Counted from the first letter of the stretch, positions 18,137-27,741 are shown. The stretch is 64,000 bases of DNA from Actinoplanes sp. NBRC 103695 (GCF_030269485.1 NZ_BSTL01000002.1:435528-499527); one strand, 5' to 3'. Numbers and translations are program-made. The notes: generated by a model from the letters alone, not told the origin.

Positions 18137-18187
18137 TCCCGCGCCGGCGGGCACCGGCCGCCCGCGCCCGCGTCCGTTTGCGCCGGC

Positions 18188-18212
18188 CCGCGCCCGCTCG
18201 TGGCGGGCGCGG
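18188..18212. terminator. Terminator hairpin between convergent genes
   Basis: CCGCGCCCGC pairs perfectly with GCGGGCGCGG around TCGTG. It sits in the 89-bp gap between the lipoprotein and Xaa-Pro aminopeptidase genes, which converge here. Confidence 0.7.
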
Positions 18213-18225
18213 CCCGGCGGCTGCC

Positions 18226-19692
18226 TTACTCCGGGAGTCGGGGGCCGGCCTCGCGCTGCGCGGCCAGCCACTTCTCCACCTCGTCGGAACTGCGCGGTAG
18301 CCCAGCCGAGAGGTTCTTGCAGCCGTCCTCGGTGACCAGCACGTCGTCTTCGATGCGGACGCCGATGCCGCGCAGTTCCTCGGGGACCAGGTCGTCCTCC
18401 GGCTGGAAGTACAGGCCCGGCTCCACCGTCAGCACATAGCCCTCGCCCAGCGGCCCGTCGGTGTACTTCTCCTTGCGGGCCGCCGCGCAGTCGTGCACGT
18501 CGATGCCGAGCATGTGGCCGAAGCCGTGCAGCGTCCAGCGCCGGTACACCGTCGACGTCTTCTCCATCGCCTCGTCCACGCTCACCGGCAGCAGACCCAG
18601 GTCGTGCAGGCCCTCGGCGAGCACCCGCATGCAGACCTGGTGCACGTCGCGGTGCACCACACCGGGCCGGATGTAGTCCATGCCGGCCTGCTGCGACGCG
18701 TGCACGATGTCGTACACCTGCCTCTGCAGCGGGGTGAACGTGCCGGAGACGGGCACCGTGCGGGTCACGTCGGCGGTGTAGAAGTTGTGTCCCTCGACGC
18801 CCATGTCCATCAGGAGCAGCTCGCCCGGCTGGGTCACGCCGGTGTTCCGCACCCAGTGCAGGATCGTCGCGTGCGCGCCGCTGCCGACGATCGAGCTGTA
18901 GCCGACGTCGTTGCCGTCGTGCCGGGCGCGCAGGTTGAACACGCCCTCCAGCAGGCGCTCCTTGACCGAGCGGTCGGCCGGCAGGACGCGGGCGACATCC
19001 TCGAAACCGCGCACGGTGGCGTCGATCGCGTCCTGCAGCTGCCCGATCTCCCACTCGTCCTTGACCAGCTTGAGCTCGGAGATCACCCGGGCCAGCTCAC
19101 GGTCGCGGCGGAGCACCGGATCCGGTTCGTACGGCAGGATCGCCCGGTCCACCGCCGGGGCCAGCCCGCGCAGCACCCGGGTGCGGGCCGGCGCACACTC
19201 GGCCAGGGCGCGGCCCAGAGCCGGGTACGGTGCCGTCTCGAGGCCCAGCTCGGTCGACTTCTCGGTCAGGGTGTGCGTCCGCCCGATCCACAGCTCGCCG
19301 TCGCGGCTGCGGAAGAACGCGTCGGTCTCCTTGGAGTTCCGCTCGCGGGTGTAGAGCACCGCGTCGTGCCCGGAGCCGGTGGGCTTGAGCACGAGCACGC
19401 TGTCCGGGTCGCGGTCGCCGGTCAGGTAGACCAGGTCGCTGCCGGGGCGGAAGTGGTACTCGGTGTCGTTGGCCCGCACCTTCTCCACGCCGCTCGGGAT
19501 GATCAGCGTCTCGCCCGGGAACGCGTCGGAGAGCGCCGCCCGCCGCTTGGCGTAGTGCGGGCCCTCGGCCAGCGGCGTCACGGCCAGAGCGTCATCCCGC
19601 CAGCCGGTCCGCATGAAATTCAGGAAAGCCTCGGGGTAGTCCGGATCGTGGCTCTCGGTCTTGGACTGGCTCGGCTGTTGCTGCTCGGACAT
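18226..19692 (-). CDS. pepP: Xaa-Pro aminopeptidase (aminopeptidase P family)
   Basis: A 488-residue M24 metallopeptidase that removes the N-terminal residue before proline. The N-terminal creatinase-like domain contains 'YHFRPGSDLVYLTGDRDPDS'. In the pita-bread domain the metal ligands are visible: 'LLMDMGVEGHNFYTADVTRT' (both Asp), 'HGFGHMLGIDVHD' (His), 'LTVEPGLYF' (Glu) and 'GVRIEDDVLVTEDG' (Glu). ATG 19692 has GGGAGGA eight bases upstream; the extra nine codons to 19719 are not conserved. No signal peptide, so cytoplasmic. It follows the SOD-like lipoprotein gene region but the two are separated by a 45-base gap and read from different starts. Confidence 0.93.
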   Translation of the reverse strand: MSEQQQPSQSKTESHDPDYPEAFLNFMRTGWRDDALAVTPLAEGPHYAKRRAALSDAFPGETLIIPSGVEKVRANDTEYHFRPGSDLVYLTGDRDPDSVLVLKPTGSGHDAVLYTRERNSKETDAFFRSRDGELWIGRTHTLTEKSTELGLETAPYPALGRALAECAPARTRVLRGLAPAVDRAILPYEPDPVLRRDRELARVISELKLVKDEWEIGQLQDAIDATVRGFEDVARVLPADRSVKERLLEGVFNLRARHDGNDVGYSSIVGSGAHATILHWVRNTGVTQPGELLLMDMGVEGHNFYTADVTRTVPVSGTFTPLQRQVYDIVHASQQAGMDYIRPGVVHRDVHQVCMRVLAEGLHDLGLLPVSVDEAMEKTSTVYRRWTLHGFGHMLGIDVHDCAAARKEKYTDGPLGEGYVLTVEPGLYFQPEDDLVPEELRGIGVRIEDDVLVTEDGCKNLSAGLPRSSDEVEKWLAAQREAGPRLPE

Positions 19693-19737
19693 GCTGGGGG
19701 TCCTCCCGTCTCGGTCCACCTCTGACCGTACCGGCTT

Positions 19738-20424
19738 TCAGCCGGGCAGCGTCAGGCACGCCACCCGGTCTCCGGCGGTGCCGGCAAAACCTTCTTCGGT
19801 ACGCGTACGCGAGCTGTGCACGACGACCGAGCGCGGCGGCTTGAGCTCGTCGAACGACCACGGCAGCACGGCCGTGGTGGTGGCCGCGCCGATCCGGTCG
19901 GCGGTGAAGTCCAGCCACACCTCGTTGCGCGGGTTCGCGTAGGACGGGTCGACCGAGGGCGGCGACGCGGACGCCTTGGGGTCCGGGTTGTGCTGGTAGT
20001 GCGGCCCGGCGCCGGCCGGCGCGGCGGGCACGCACGGCTTGGTGTGCAGATGCGCGCCGTAGGTGCGCCGCGGCAGCATCCCGGTCACCGCCAGCCGTAC
20101 CTGCATCCCGCCCGCCACCCGGGTCACCATGACCTGAGCGGTCGACCCGGCCGGGACGATGCGTGGCTCGTACGTGATGGCGGTGTTGCCCTTGGGATCG
20201 AAGGTGCCCTTGGCCATGGCGTCCGGCGCGCTCATGTTCTCCGCCCCGAACATCGACGCGCCCTCGCTCGGTTCGCCTGCGGGCAGGCCGAACAGGGTCG
20301 GGCTCATGGCCGGGCGCGGGGTGGGTGACTCACCGGGGATCGCGACGGGCGCGGTCGGGTTCGCCGCGCATCCCGTCACCGCGGTGATCAGTGCTGGCAG
20401 GACGACAATCGACAGGCGACGCAT
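19738..20424 (-). CDS. Cu/Zn superoxide dismutase-like lipoprotein
   Basis: A 228-residue lipoprotein: basic start, hydrophobic core and lipobox V-T-G-C (Cys19), then ~50 residues of Pro/Ser-rich linker. The folded part carries Cu/Zn-SOD features: 'YGAHLHTKPC' (His-x-His copper ligands and a disulfide Cys), 'GPHYQHN' (bridging and Zn-type His), 'EVWLDFTAD' (possible Zn Asp), 'SVVVHSSRTR' (fourth copper His) and 'GDRVACLTL' (Arg and second Cys). The copper site thus looks kept. The zinc loop is rearranged relative to classical SodC, so dismutase activity is probable but not certain. It would act at the outer face of the membrane. Confidence 0.8.
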   Translation of the reverse strand: MRRLSIVVLPALITAVTGCAANPTAPVAIPGESPTPRPAMSPTLFGLPAGEPSEGASMFGAENMSAPDAMAKGTFDPKGNTAITYEPRIVPAGSTAQVMVTRVAGGMQVRLAVTGMLPRRTYGAHLHTKPCVPAAPAGAGPHYQHNPDPKASASPPSVDPSYANPRNEVWLDFTADRIGAATTTAVLPWSFDELKPPRSVVVHSSRTRTEEGFAGTAGDRVACLTLPG

Positions 20425-20530
20425 CCGATAATCATGTCAAACCCGGGCGTAAAGGACACGCATCTGGCTTTCTCGCCGTCCGGACGCGAGGCTGATGGTC
20501 AGATGTCGCGCGGGTTTCGGGAGGTCATTG

Positions 20531-21469
20531 ATGGGCTATGCGGTGGTGCTCGGTGAGTCGCTGGTCGACCTGTTGGAAACCGACCGGGACGGCGAACTCA
20601 TCTACCGCCAGGCGATCGGTGGCGCGCCGCTGAACGTCTCGGTCGGCGTCACCCGGCTCGGCGGCGACGTCCAGTTCGCCGGCACGCTCGGCAGCGACAT
20701 CCTCGGCGACCGGATAGCCCAGTTCCTGCGCACCACCGGCGTCGGCACCCGCCTGCTCAAGCGGGTTCAGGTGCCGACCACGCTCGCGGTGACGACGTTC
20801 GAGGGCGCCGAACCGACCTTCACGTTCTACGGCGAGCCGCCCTCGTACGCCCTGCTCGAAGCCGCCGACCTGGACACCGGCCTGCTCGCCGGCGCGGACG
20901 TCGTCTACGCCGGCTCGATCTGCCTGCTCCGCGAACCGTTCCGCCAGGCAGCCCGGGCCGCCTGGCGGGTCGAGGGCCCGCTGCGCGTCTTCGACCCCAA
21001 CGTCCGGCCGACGCTGCTGCCCGACCAGGCCGCCGTGGACACGCAGCGGGAGCTGGCCGAGGAGTTCTTCGCCACCGCCGACCTGGTCAAGCTGAGCCTG
21101 GCCGACGCCGAGGTACTCTACGACGGCGCCGCGGCGCCCGCGGCCGCCGAGCGGATCCTCAAGATGGGCGCCAAGGCGGTCGTCGTCACCTGCGGCTCCC
21201 AGGGCGCGTACGCGGCGGTCGCCGGCGGCGGCACCATGCTGCCCGCCCCCGCGGTGAACGCGGTGGACGCCACCGGCGCGGGCGACTCGGTGATGGGCGC
21301 GCTGATCCGCCGCCTGCTCGCCGACGGGGTGCCCGCCGACCTGGGCGGCTGGGAACGCAACGTCCGCTTCGCGCTCGCCGTGGCCGGCCTGGTCTGCGAA
21401 CGCCACGGCGGAGCGGTGGCCATGCCCACCCAGGAGGAGCTCACCGCCCGCTGGGGCGCCCTCCTCTAG
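20531..21469 (+). CDS. PfkB-family carbohydrate kinase
   Basis: A 312-residue ribokinase/PfkB-fold sugar kinase, fructokinase-like. 'GGAPLNVSVGVTRLGGDVQFAGTLGSDILGD' is PfkB signature 1 and 'NAVDATGAGDSVMGAL' is signature 2, holding the catalytic Asp and the anion hole. 'FDPNVRPTLL' resembles the fructokinase segment 'D-x-N-x-R'. The ATG at 20531 has GGGAGG six bases upstream. There are no transport or catabolic neighbours to fix the substrate; fructose or a related ketose is the best guess. It ends eight bases before a hairpin and converges with the SGNH hydrolase. Confidence 0.9.
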   Translation: MGYAVVLGESLVDLLETDRDGELIYRQAIGGAPLNVSVGVTRLGGDVQFAGTLGSDILGDRIAQFLRTTGVGTRLLKRVQVPTTLAVTTFEGAEPTFTFYGEPPSYALLEAADLDTGLLAGADVVYAGSICLLREPFRQAARAAWRVEGPLRVFDPNVRPTLLPDQAAVDTQRELAEEFFATADLVKLSLADAEVLYDGAAAPAAAERILKMGAKAVVVTCGSQGAYAAVAGGGTMLPAPAVNAVDATGAGDSVMGALIRRLLADGVPADLGGWERNVRFALAVAGLVCERHGGAVAMPTQEELTARWGALL

Positions 21470-21477
21470 CCGATTCA

Positions 21478-21552
21478 GGCCTGAGTCCTGTCTCGTGGAT
21501 CACCCAGGGCCCCGCATCGCACTCGGGTGATCCACGATTCAGGACTCAGGCC
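21478..21552. terminator. Hairpin between convergent genes; shares sequence with the 7814-7982 repeat
   Basis: GGCCTGAGTCCTGTCTCGTG and the following GATCACCC pair, with three mismatches over 28 bases, with GGGTGATCCACGATTCAGGACTCAGGCC (21525-21552). Its core CCTGTCTCGTGG-x-x-CACCCAG is the outer arm of the 169-bp inverted repeat at 7814. It sits exactly between the stops of the PfkB and SGNH genes. Confidence 0.7.
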
Positions 21553-21560
21553 GCCCTGAT

Positions 21561-22685
21561 TCAGGACGTCAGCCAGCCCTGCTTGGCGAAGCGGTCGGCG
21601 ATCCGGGCGTGGGTCGCGTCGTCCGGGTGCAGCTCGTCGGGCAGCGGCAGCTCGGCGTAGTCGTCCGGGCCGTACAGCTCGCGGCCGTCCAGATAGCTCA
21701 GGTGCGGATCGCCGGGGGAGCGCTGCGCCACGACCCGGGCCAGCTCCTCGCGGATCACGCCCAGCGTGAGCTTGCCGCGCGCGACCTCGGCCGGGTCGCC
21801 CGTCGCCCGGAAACGCATCCTGCCCTCGGCCAGCGCGGCCAGGTCGAAGTCGCCCGGCCCCGGCGTCTCCTCGTGGATCGGGCACCAGATCGGCGACACC
21901 ACGAGCAGCGGCGTGCCCGGGTGGCCCTCCCGGATCGTGTCCAGGAAGCCGTGCACCGCCGGGCCGAACGCGCGGCGGCGCATCAGGTCGGCGTTCACGA
22001 CGTTGATCCCGATCTTCACGCTGATCAGGTCGGCCGGGGTGTCCCGCATGACCCGGGCGGTGAACGGGTCGAGCAGCGCGCTGCCGCCCAGCCCCAGGTT
22101 GACCAGCTCGACACCGGTCGCCGCCGCGGCCCGGGCCGGCCAGATCGCCGTCGGGCTCGCCGCGTTCGAACCGTGGCTGATCGAGCTGCCGTGGTGCAGC
22201 CACACCCGGCGGCCGCGGTCCGGCATCGGCTCGACCGGAGCATCCGCCCGCAGGTCCACGAGCGCGGTCGTCTCCTGGTACGGCAGCCAGATCTCGACAT
22301 CCTTCTCGCCCGGGGGCAGGTCGGCGAAACGCGCGGTGTGGGCCGGGCCGGGCGTGGCCGTGGTGCTGCCGGTGGCCATGTCGATGGTCACCCGGTTGCC
22401 GCCGGTCGCGGTCGACCGCGCCACCAGGGTGCCGTCCACGACCAGGTCGAAGATGCCGTCCGGGCGGGCCGGGACGCCGGCGAGGACGATCACCGTCCGC
22501 ACGGTGGCGAGCTCGATCGTCGTCGCGCGGGTGCGGAACGCCAGGCGTACCCCGGAAGGTTGGCTCTCCACCATCGCGAGCTGCGGGTCGGGGCATTGGG
22601 CGCGGGCCCAGGCCGGCAGCCGGTGCGGCACCAGACCCTCGGGCGTGCGCTCCAGCTCGGCGGCGCCCTTCACCAGGTTTTCCAT
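21561..22685 (-). CDS. SGNH/GDSL-family hydrolase
   Basis: A 374-residue esterase-like protein. An N-terminal beta-rich domain (to about residue 165) precedes the SGNH domain. Block I is 'WLHHGSSISHGSNAA' with Ser as nucleophile, block II has 'NLGLGGSALLD' (Gly), block III 'SVKIGINVVNADL' (Asn), and block V 'PDELHPDDATH' supplies the Asp-x-x-His. This two-domain form resembles acetyl-esterases acting on carbohydrate or polyketide esters, but the substrate cannot be told. No signal peptide, so cytoplasmic. It is 45 bases downstream of a TetR gene in the same direction and probably under its control. Confidence 0.85.
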   Translation of the reverse strand: MENLVKGAAELERTPEGLVPHRLPAWARAQCPDPQLAMVESQPSGVRLAFRTRATTIELATVRTVIVLAGVPARPDGIFDLVVDGTLVARSTATGGNRVTIDMATGSTTATPGPAHTARFADLPPGEKDVEIWLPYQETTALVDLRADAPVEPMPDRGRRVWLHHGSSISHGSNAASPTAIWPARAAAATGVELVNLGLGGSALLDPFTARVMRDTPADLISVKIGINVVNADLMRRRAFGPAVHGFLDTIREGHPGTPLLVVSPIWCPIHEETPGPGDFDLAALAEGRMRFRATGDPAEVARGKLTLGVIREELARVVAQRSPGDPHLSYLDGRELYGPDDYAELPLPDELHPDDATHARIADRFAKQGWLTS

Positions 22686-22730
22686 GGTCAGCCTTCCTTC
22701 GTCGGGGCCGGTCGAGGCCAGTTGCCCTCG

Positions 22731-23306
22731 TCAGGCGGCAGTCGGGGGCCAGTTGCGAAGCGTGACGTCGATGGCGTCGAGGACGCGTGGCCAGCTCTCG
22801 TCGGAGCCGGGACTGCTGTGGTCGAAAGCGCCGCCCAGCTCCAGCCGCACGTAGCCGTGGAAGACGCTGCCGAGCAGCCGGACCGCGTGCACCTGCTCGG
22901 ACTCGGGCAGGTCGTAGCCGCGCAGGATGGCCAGCGTCATCGCCGCGTGCCGCGGGCCGGCGCTCGCCATCGCCGTCTCGTGGTCGAGCGGCTGCTGAGC
23001 GGCCACGTAGCGGCCGGGGTGCTCGTGGGCGTAGTCGCGGTAGACGTTCGCCGCGGCGGCCAGCGCGTCCTTGCCGGAGCGACCGGCCAGGGCAGCGGCC
23101 ACCCGGTCGGCCATCTCGGCCAGGGCGAGCAGGGTGATCCGGGTCCGCAGGTCGTCCGAGCCGCTCAGATGCGAATAGAGGCTGGCCACCTTGACGTCGA
23201 AGCGCCGCGCCACCGCGGACACGGTGACGTGCTCGAAGCCCACCTCGTCGGCCAGCTCCGCGCCGGCCGTGACGAGCTTGTCCGTGGTGAGACCCGCACG
23301 TGCCAT
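22731..23306 (-). CDS. TetR-family regulator (WHG domain)
   Basis: A 191-residue repressor. The DNA-binding domain is 'LVTAGAELADEVGFEHVTVSAVARRFDVKVASLYSHL', and the C-terminal part ('YRDYAHEHPGRYVAAQQP', 'GSVFHGYVRLELGGAF') fits the TetR C-terminal WHG family. It heads an operon with the SGNH hydrolase. A perfect palindrome (TTTGCCTAA-N5-TTAGGCAAA) lies 14-36 bases before its ATG and is the obvious autoregulatory operator. The inducer is unknown. Confidence 0.88.
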   Translation of the reverse strand: MARAGLTTDKLVTAGAELADEVGFEHVTVSAVARRFDVKVASLYSHLSGSDDLRTRITLLALAEMADRVAAALAGRSGKDALAAAANVYRDYAHEHPGRYVAAQQPLDHETAMASAGPRHAAMTLAILRGYDLPESEQVHAVRLLGSVFHGYVRLELGGAFDHSSPGSDESWPRVLDAIDVTLRNWPPTAA

Positions 23307-23319
23307 AAGGCATTCATAC

Positions 23320-23342
23320 TTTGCCTAACACCTTTAGGCAAA
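23320..23342. promoter_or_regulatory. Palindromic operator of the TetR-SGNH operon
   Basis: TTTGCCTAACACCTTTAGGC followed by AAA gives perfect 9-bp arms (TTTGCCTAA/TTAGGCAAA) around a 5-base centre. It lies just upstream of the TetR start, and its upstream side touches the stop of the thioesterase gene. Confidence 0.7.
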
Positions 23343-23345
23343 TGC

Positions 23346-23738
23346 TTATGACCCGGTGGCTCGTTCGATGAAGCGCTGGCGGTCGAGCATGACCCGCTCG
23401 ACGCGGACCTCGGCGACGATCTGGTCGCCGTCCCGGACGGTCACGTCGAAGGTCAGCTTGCGGCCGTCCACCTTCGCCAGGGTGGCGGTCGCGGTGACCG
23501 TGCGACCGAGCGGCGTAGGGGCGCGGTGCTCGACCTCGGCGCGGGTGCCGACCGTGGTGACACCGCCGGGGATCTGCCGGGCGGTGGCCGCGACCGTCGC
23601 CGCCTCGGCCAGCGCCAGCACCCGCGGCGTGCCGAGCACCGGCACATCGCCGGAGCCGAGAGCCTGCGCGGTGTCGGCGTCGGTGACCGTCAGCTCCAGC
23701 TTGGCGCTGAGGCCCGGGGCGAACTCCGGAAATTCCAT
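23346..23738 (-). CDS. Hot-dog fold thioesterase-family protein
   Basis: A 130-residue single hot-dog domain resembling the FlK (fluoroacetyl-CoA thioesterase)-like group: 'FAPGLSAKLELTVTDADTA', 'LALAEAATVAATARQIPGG', 'TTVGTRAEVEHRAPTPLGRTVT' and 'LTFDVTVRDGDQIVAEVRVERVMLD'. The central helix has Glu in 'A-E-A-A', the position of a catalytic acid in FlK relatives. Likely hydrolyses a small acyl-CoA in the cytoplasm; the substrate is unknown. ATG 23738 is chosen over an upstream start at 23849 that would cover the end of the PH-domain gene in basic, unconserved sequence. It lies 10 bases after that gene's stop. Confidence 0.8.
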   Translation of the reverse strand: MEFPEFAPGLSAKLELTVTDADTAQALGSGDVPVLGTPRVLALAEAATVAATARQIPGGVTTVGTRAEVEHRAPTPLGRTVTATATLAKVDGRKLTFDVTVRDGDQIVAEVRVERVMLDRQRFIERATGS

Positions 23739-23748
23739 GCCGGTGATT

Positions 23749-25332
23749 CTAGGGACGCGCCTCTCCGGGTCGCTTCCACACGTCGTCGTCATCCGGCGGT
23801 ACCTCACCCGGCGGTGCCTCACCCGGCGAAGGAACGGCACGGTCCGCAACCGGCACGTCCACGGGTGCGGTCGGCGAGTTCGCGGGTGCGGCGGCCGAGT
23901 CCATGGGTGCGGCGGCCGCGTCCGGGGCGATCTCGCCGGTCACCAGCGGCGCCGGGCCGCGGGCCTGACGGGCGCGGGTGGCCAGCTCGTGCGCGAGGGT
24001 CCAGGCTTCGCCGAGGTCGCGGTCGTGCGCCACCCCGGCCCGGCCCCCGGCCGTGTCGGCGTAGACCGTGGCCAGCCCGAGCCGGCGCTGCACCGGCCCC
24101 TGGATCACGCGGACGCTCTGCAGGCGGGCGTACGGAACGAGCGACATCTGCCGGGTGAGCCGCCCCCAGCGCGTGACGAACACCTCCGGCGTGAGCCCGG
24201 CGCCGTAGCGGCGCAACGCGAACGGGTGCAGCACGCGTGCCCGGTCCGGTGGAGGCGTGGTGGGCAGCGCGAGGAGGTCGACGCCGGGCAGGACGTCCCC
24301 GATCAGGGCGCGGGCGGTGTCGTTGTCGCCGACCGGAAGCAGCCGGTCGGAGCGCTTGTCGTTGCCGTTGCCCTGCGGCCCGGCGTACCCGGCGATGTCC
24401 AGTCGCAGATGCAGCCAGTGCTTGCGGCGCCAGAGCAGCGGCCAGGTCACGCCCACCGACTGCACCCGGTTCAGCGGCACCACCTGGCTGCGGGTCTCCA
24501 GCAGGCCGTAGCGCACCACCAGGCGGCCGCCGGCGTCCCGGGCCAGCCGGAAGTCCCAGTCCTGGAGGACCCGGCGCACCGGCTGGAGCAGCACACCGGC
24601 CATCGCGGTGAACGTGGACGCGATGCCGATGAACGTCCAGGCGCCCTCCACCACGAACTGCATGACAACGAACGCCACACCGAACGGCAGCAGGAACGCC
24701 TGCGGGGTGAGCAGCTGGCTGATCACGACGTCGCGGTTGCGCACGCGGAGCAGGGGGCGTTCAAGGGCGGGTGCGCCGGTCACTCCGGGCGTCGTCACGG
24801 CCTCGCCGGCCGGGGTACGCCCGGCGAGCGCCAGCAGCCGCTCACGGAGGGCGGCGGCGTCCCGTACCGTCAAATAGGCCAGTGGCGCCTCGGTCTTGCC
24901 GCCGCCGACCACCTCGAGCCGCAGCTCGGCCAGGCCGGTCAGCTGCGCCAGCAGCGGCCGGCGCAACTCCACCGCCTGGAGCCGCTCCAGCGGGATGGCC
25001 CGGTTGCGCCGCCAGAGCAACCCGTCCTGGATCCGCAGTTCCTTGCCGACCACGTGGTAGCCGGTGTTCAGCCAGTTGATCAGCGAGAAGATCACCACGG
25101 CGACGGCGAGGCCGAGGACGACGAGCGCGAACTTCTCGAAGCCGATCTGGGCGAGGGTCTGCCAGGAGAGGCCGACCACGATCACGACGAGCGACTTGGC
25201 GCCGTGCAGCAGCGGGCTCAGCGGATGCAACCGGCGGCGCGGCTCCTCCTCGGCCAACGCGGGCTGGGGGTGCGGCGCGTCCTGCGTCGGCGCGGGCCGG
25301 GATCGCGGGTCGGGCTGCGCGTCGGTGGTCAC
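23749..25332 (-). CDS. Large PH-domain (bPH2/YdbT-like) membrane protein
   Basis: A 527-residue membrane protein with repeated bacterial PH (DUF304/bPH2) modules. Paired helices occur near residues 43-85 and 218-255. Three PH-like segments carry the 'W/Y-x-x-R-x-x-x-x-P-L-x-R-L-Q' pattern: 'WRRNRAIPLERLQAVELRRP', 'RSQVVPLNRVQSVGVTWPLL' and 'QMSLVPYARLQSVRVIQGPV'. The first ~35 and last ~75 residues are Pro/Ala-rich and disordered. It pairs with the small PH protein upstream, whose stop overlaps its start (4 bases), matching the widespread YdbS-YdbT arrangement. Function is not firmly known; a role in the envelope or in antimicrobial-peptide tolerance is proposed for homologues. Confidence 0.88.
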   Translation of the reverse strand: MTTDAQPDPRSRPAPTQDAPHPQPALAEEEPRRRLHPLSPLLHGAKSLVVIVVGLSWQTLAQIGFEKFALVVLGLAVAVVIFSLINWLNTGYHVVGKELRIQDGLLWRRNRAIPLERLQAVELRRPLLAQLTGLAELRLEVVGGGKTEAPLAYLTVRDAAALRERLLALAGRTPAGEAVTTPGVTGAPALERPLLRVRNRDVVISQLLTPQAFLLPFGVAFVVMQFVVEGAWTFIGIASTFTAMAGVLLQPVRRVLQDWDFRLARDAGGRLVVRYGLLETRSQVVPLNRVQSVGVTWPLLWRRKHWLHLRLDIAGYAGPQGNGNDKRSDRLLPVGDNDTARALIGDVLPGVDLLALPTTPPPDRARVLHPFALRRYGAGLTPEVFVTRWGRLTRQMSLVPYARLQSVRVIQGPVQRRLGLATVYADTAGGRAGVAHDRDLGEAWTLAHELATRARQARGPAPLVTGEIAPDAAAAPMDSAAAPANSPTAPVDVPVADRAVPSPGEAPPGEVPPDDDDVWKRPGEARP

Positions 25333-25844
25333 AGGCCCTCGGCCCGGTCCTCGCCGAGCGCGGTCAGCCGGTCGCGCAGCCGGGACGCCTCCACCGGCGC
25401 CAGGCCCGGGATTCTGGCGTCGCTGGCCGCGGCGGCCGTGTGCAACTGGACGGTGGCCAGGCCGAACGCCCGCTCCAACGGGCCGGCGGTCACGTCCACG
25501 TACTGCATGCGGGCGTACGGGACGATGGACAACCGGCGGATCAGCAGGCCGTGCCTGACCAGCAGGTCATGGTCGCGCTCGGCGTACCCCCAAGCCTTGA
25601 CGGCGCGGATCGTGATGATCGCCCGCCAGCCCGCGAGCAGCACGCTGGCGGCCATCAGCACCGGGAAGAGCCAGAAGTCGCTGGCCATCCAGCCGACCAC
25701 CAGCCCGGCCATCACGATGATCAGGAGGATGCCGCGGCTGATCAGCTCCACAGTGATCAGCTTGGGTGAGACGGACCGCCACTCGACCGCCTCGGGCCAC
25801 GGCTCGAGGGGATCGACGACCTCCGTGCGCGTGGGCTCAGTCAC
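25329..25844 (-). CDS. Small PH-domain (bPH2/YdbS-like) membrane protein
   Basis: A 171-residue protein with two adjacent transmembrane helices (about residues 33-53 and 56-76) followed by one bPH2 module: 'RHGLLIRRLSIVPYARMQYV' then 'VTAGPLERAFGLATVQLHTA'. This is the standard YdbS architecture. It starts with GTG at 25844 and is translationally coupled to the larger YdbT-like gene. A tiny conserved gene ends three bases upstream, so the three probably share a transcript. Confidence 0.9.
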   Translation of the reverse strand: MTEPTRTEVVDPLEPWPEAVEWRSVSPKLITVELISRGILLIIVMAGLVVGWMASDFWLFPVLMAASVLLAGWRAIITIRAVKAWGYAERDHDLLVRHGLLIRRLSIVPYARMQYVDVTAGPLERAFGLATVQLHTAAAASDARIPGLAPVEASRLRDRLTALGEDRAEGL

Positions 25845-25847
25845 GCC

Positions 25848-26060
25848 CTAAAGCCTAGGAGATAGCGGCGAGAACGGCTGCACCTCGCGCAGGAAGCCGC
25901 GGGCGTCCAAAAAGTCGCCGAGCGATTGACGGTGATCATCGCAGGCCAGCCACGTTTTGCGCCGGTCGCCGACATGGATCTTGGGGTTCTGCCACAGCAG
26001 CCGCCAGGCCGCCGACGCACGGCAACCCTTGGCGCTGCACTGGACATCGGCCTCAACCAC
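25848..26060 (-). CDS. Small conserved Cys/His protein (possible zinc finger)
   Basis: About 70 residues, containing 'VQCSAKGCRASAAWRLLWQN', 'RRKTWLACDDHRQSLGDFLD' and 'ARGFLREV'. The Cys-x4-Cys pair and the later Cys-x-x-His could bind one zinc ion. I recognise this pattern as a common small actinobacterial protein without known function; some database names for it (such as acetone carboxylase) look misleading. GTG 26060 is favoured because upstream residues to 26096 are not conserved, though the ribosome site is weak. It ends three bases before the YdbS-like gene, so it likely heads that operon. Confidence 0.7.
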   Translation of the reverse strand: MVEADVQCSAKGCRASAAWRLLWQNPKIHVGDRRKTWLACDDHRQSLGDFLDARGFLREVQPFSPLSPRL

Positions 26061-26131
26061 CCACCAACCATAGGCCGGGCTCGCAGCCCGCCCCACCCAG
26101 CACTCTGAGGCTTGGCCCGAGCAGGGATGGG

Positions 26132-26248
26132 GGCAGCCCCGGCAGGGGTAGGGGTCTGTGGGCAGCCCCGGCAGGGGTCGGGGTCTGTGGACAGCCCCGG
26201 CAGGGGCCGGGGTCTGTGGACAGCCCCGGCAGGAGTTCGGGGTCTGGG
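26132..26248 (+). repeat. Four tandem 29-bp GC-rich repeats upstream of moxR
   Basis: The unit GRCAGCCCCGGCAGGGGTCG followed by GGGTCTGTG occurs at 26132, 26161, 26190 and, with changes, 26219. Each unit can fold as CCCCGGCAGGGG. No open reading frame explains it. It belongs to the 535-bp gene-free stretch 26061-26595. Confidence 0.85.
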
Positions 26249-26378
26249 GCTAGGCCCCAGCAGGGGTCTGGGGGCTTGGCCCCCAAAGTAAACATGCGAA
26301 AGGCCCTGGTCTGCGCTTTATGCAGACACAGGGCCGGAGGCTTGAGCGCCGGGCGACCACGGGGGAAGTCGCCCGGCG
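26244..26378 (+). other. Series of four strong hairpins in the moxR leader
   Basis: Successive stems are CTGGGGC-TAG-GCCCCAG (26244-26260), TGGGGGC-TTG-GCCCCCA (26269-26285), GGCCCTGGTCTGC paired to GCAGACACAGGGCC with one bulge (26302-26335), and CGCCGGGCGAC paired perfectly to GTCGCCCGGCG (26347-26378). On the minus strand the third is followed by TTTCGCATGTTTACTTT, so it could terminate leftward transcription. The remaining 26379-26595 holds no gene I can support. Confidence 0.65.
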
Positions 26379-26595
26379 ACACCATGAATCTTACACGGGT
26401 GATCCGCTGGCTCGTCCAGCCCCGGCGGCCTGGGAGTTCCGGCGTATCGCGCAGAAAGATCGACTCCTTTGGTCTATGGCGAGTCCGCCGCCCGGCGCGT
26501 AAACACCGCCTGCCCGTACGCTCTCAGGATGCTCATGTAAGTCTTGGGGGCCGGCACGTGAGCCGGCACGCCAACAGACCCGCTTCGGAGGACCG

Positions 26596-27737
<1,142 letters not shown>

Positions 27738-27741
<4 letters not shown>

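Noticed and set aside
26132..26248. Possible CRISPR array (29-bp repeats)
   Set aside because: The repeats are directly adjacent with no unique spacers and there are no cas genes.
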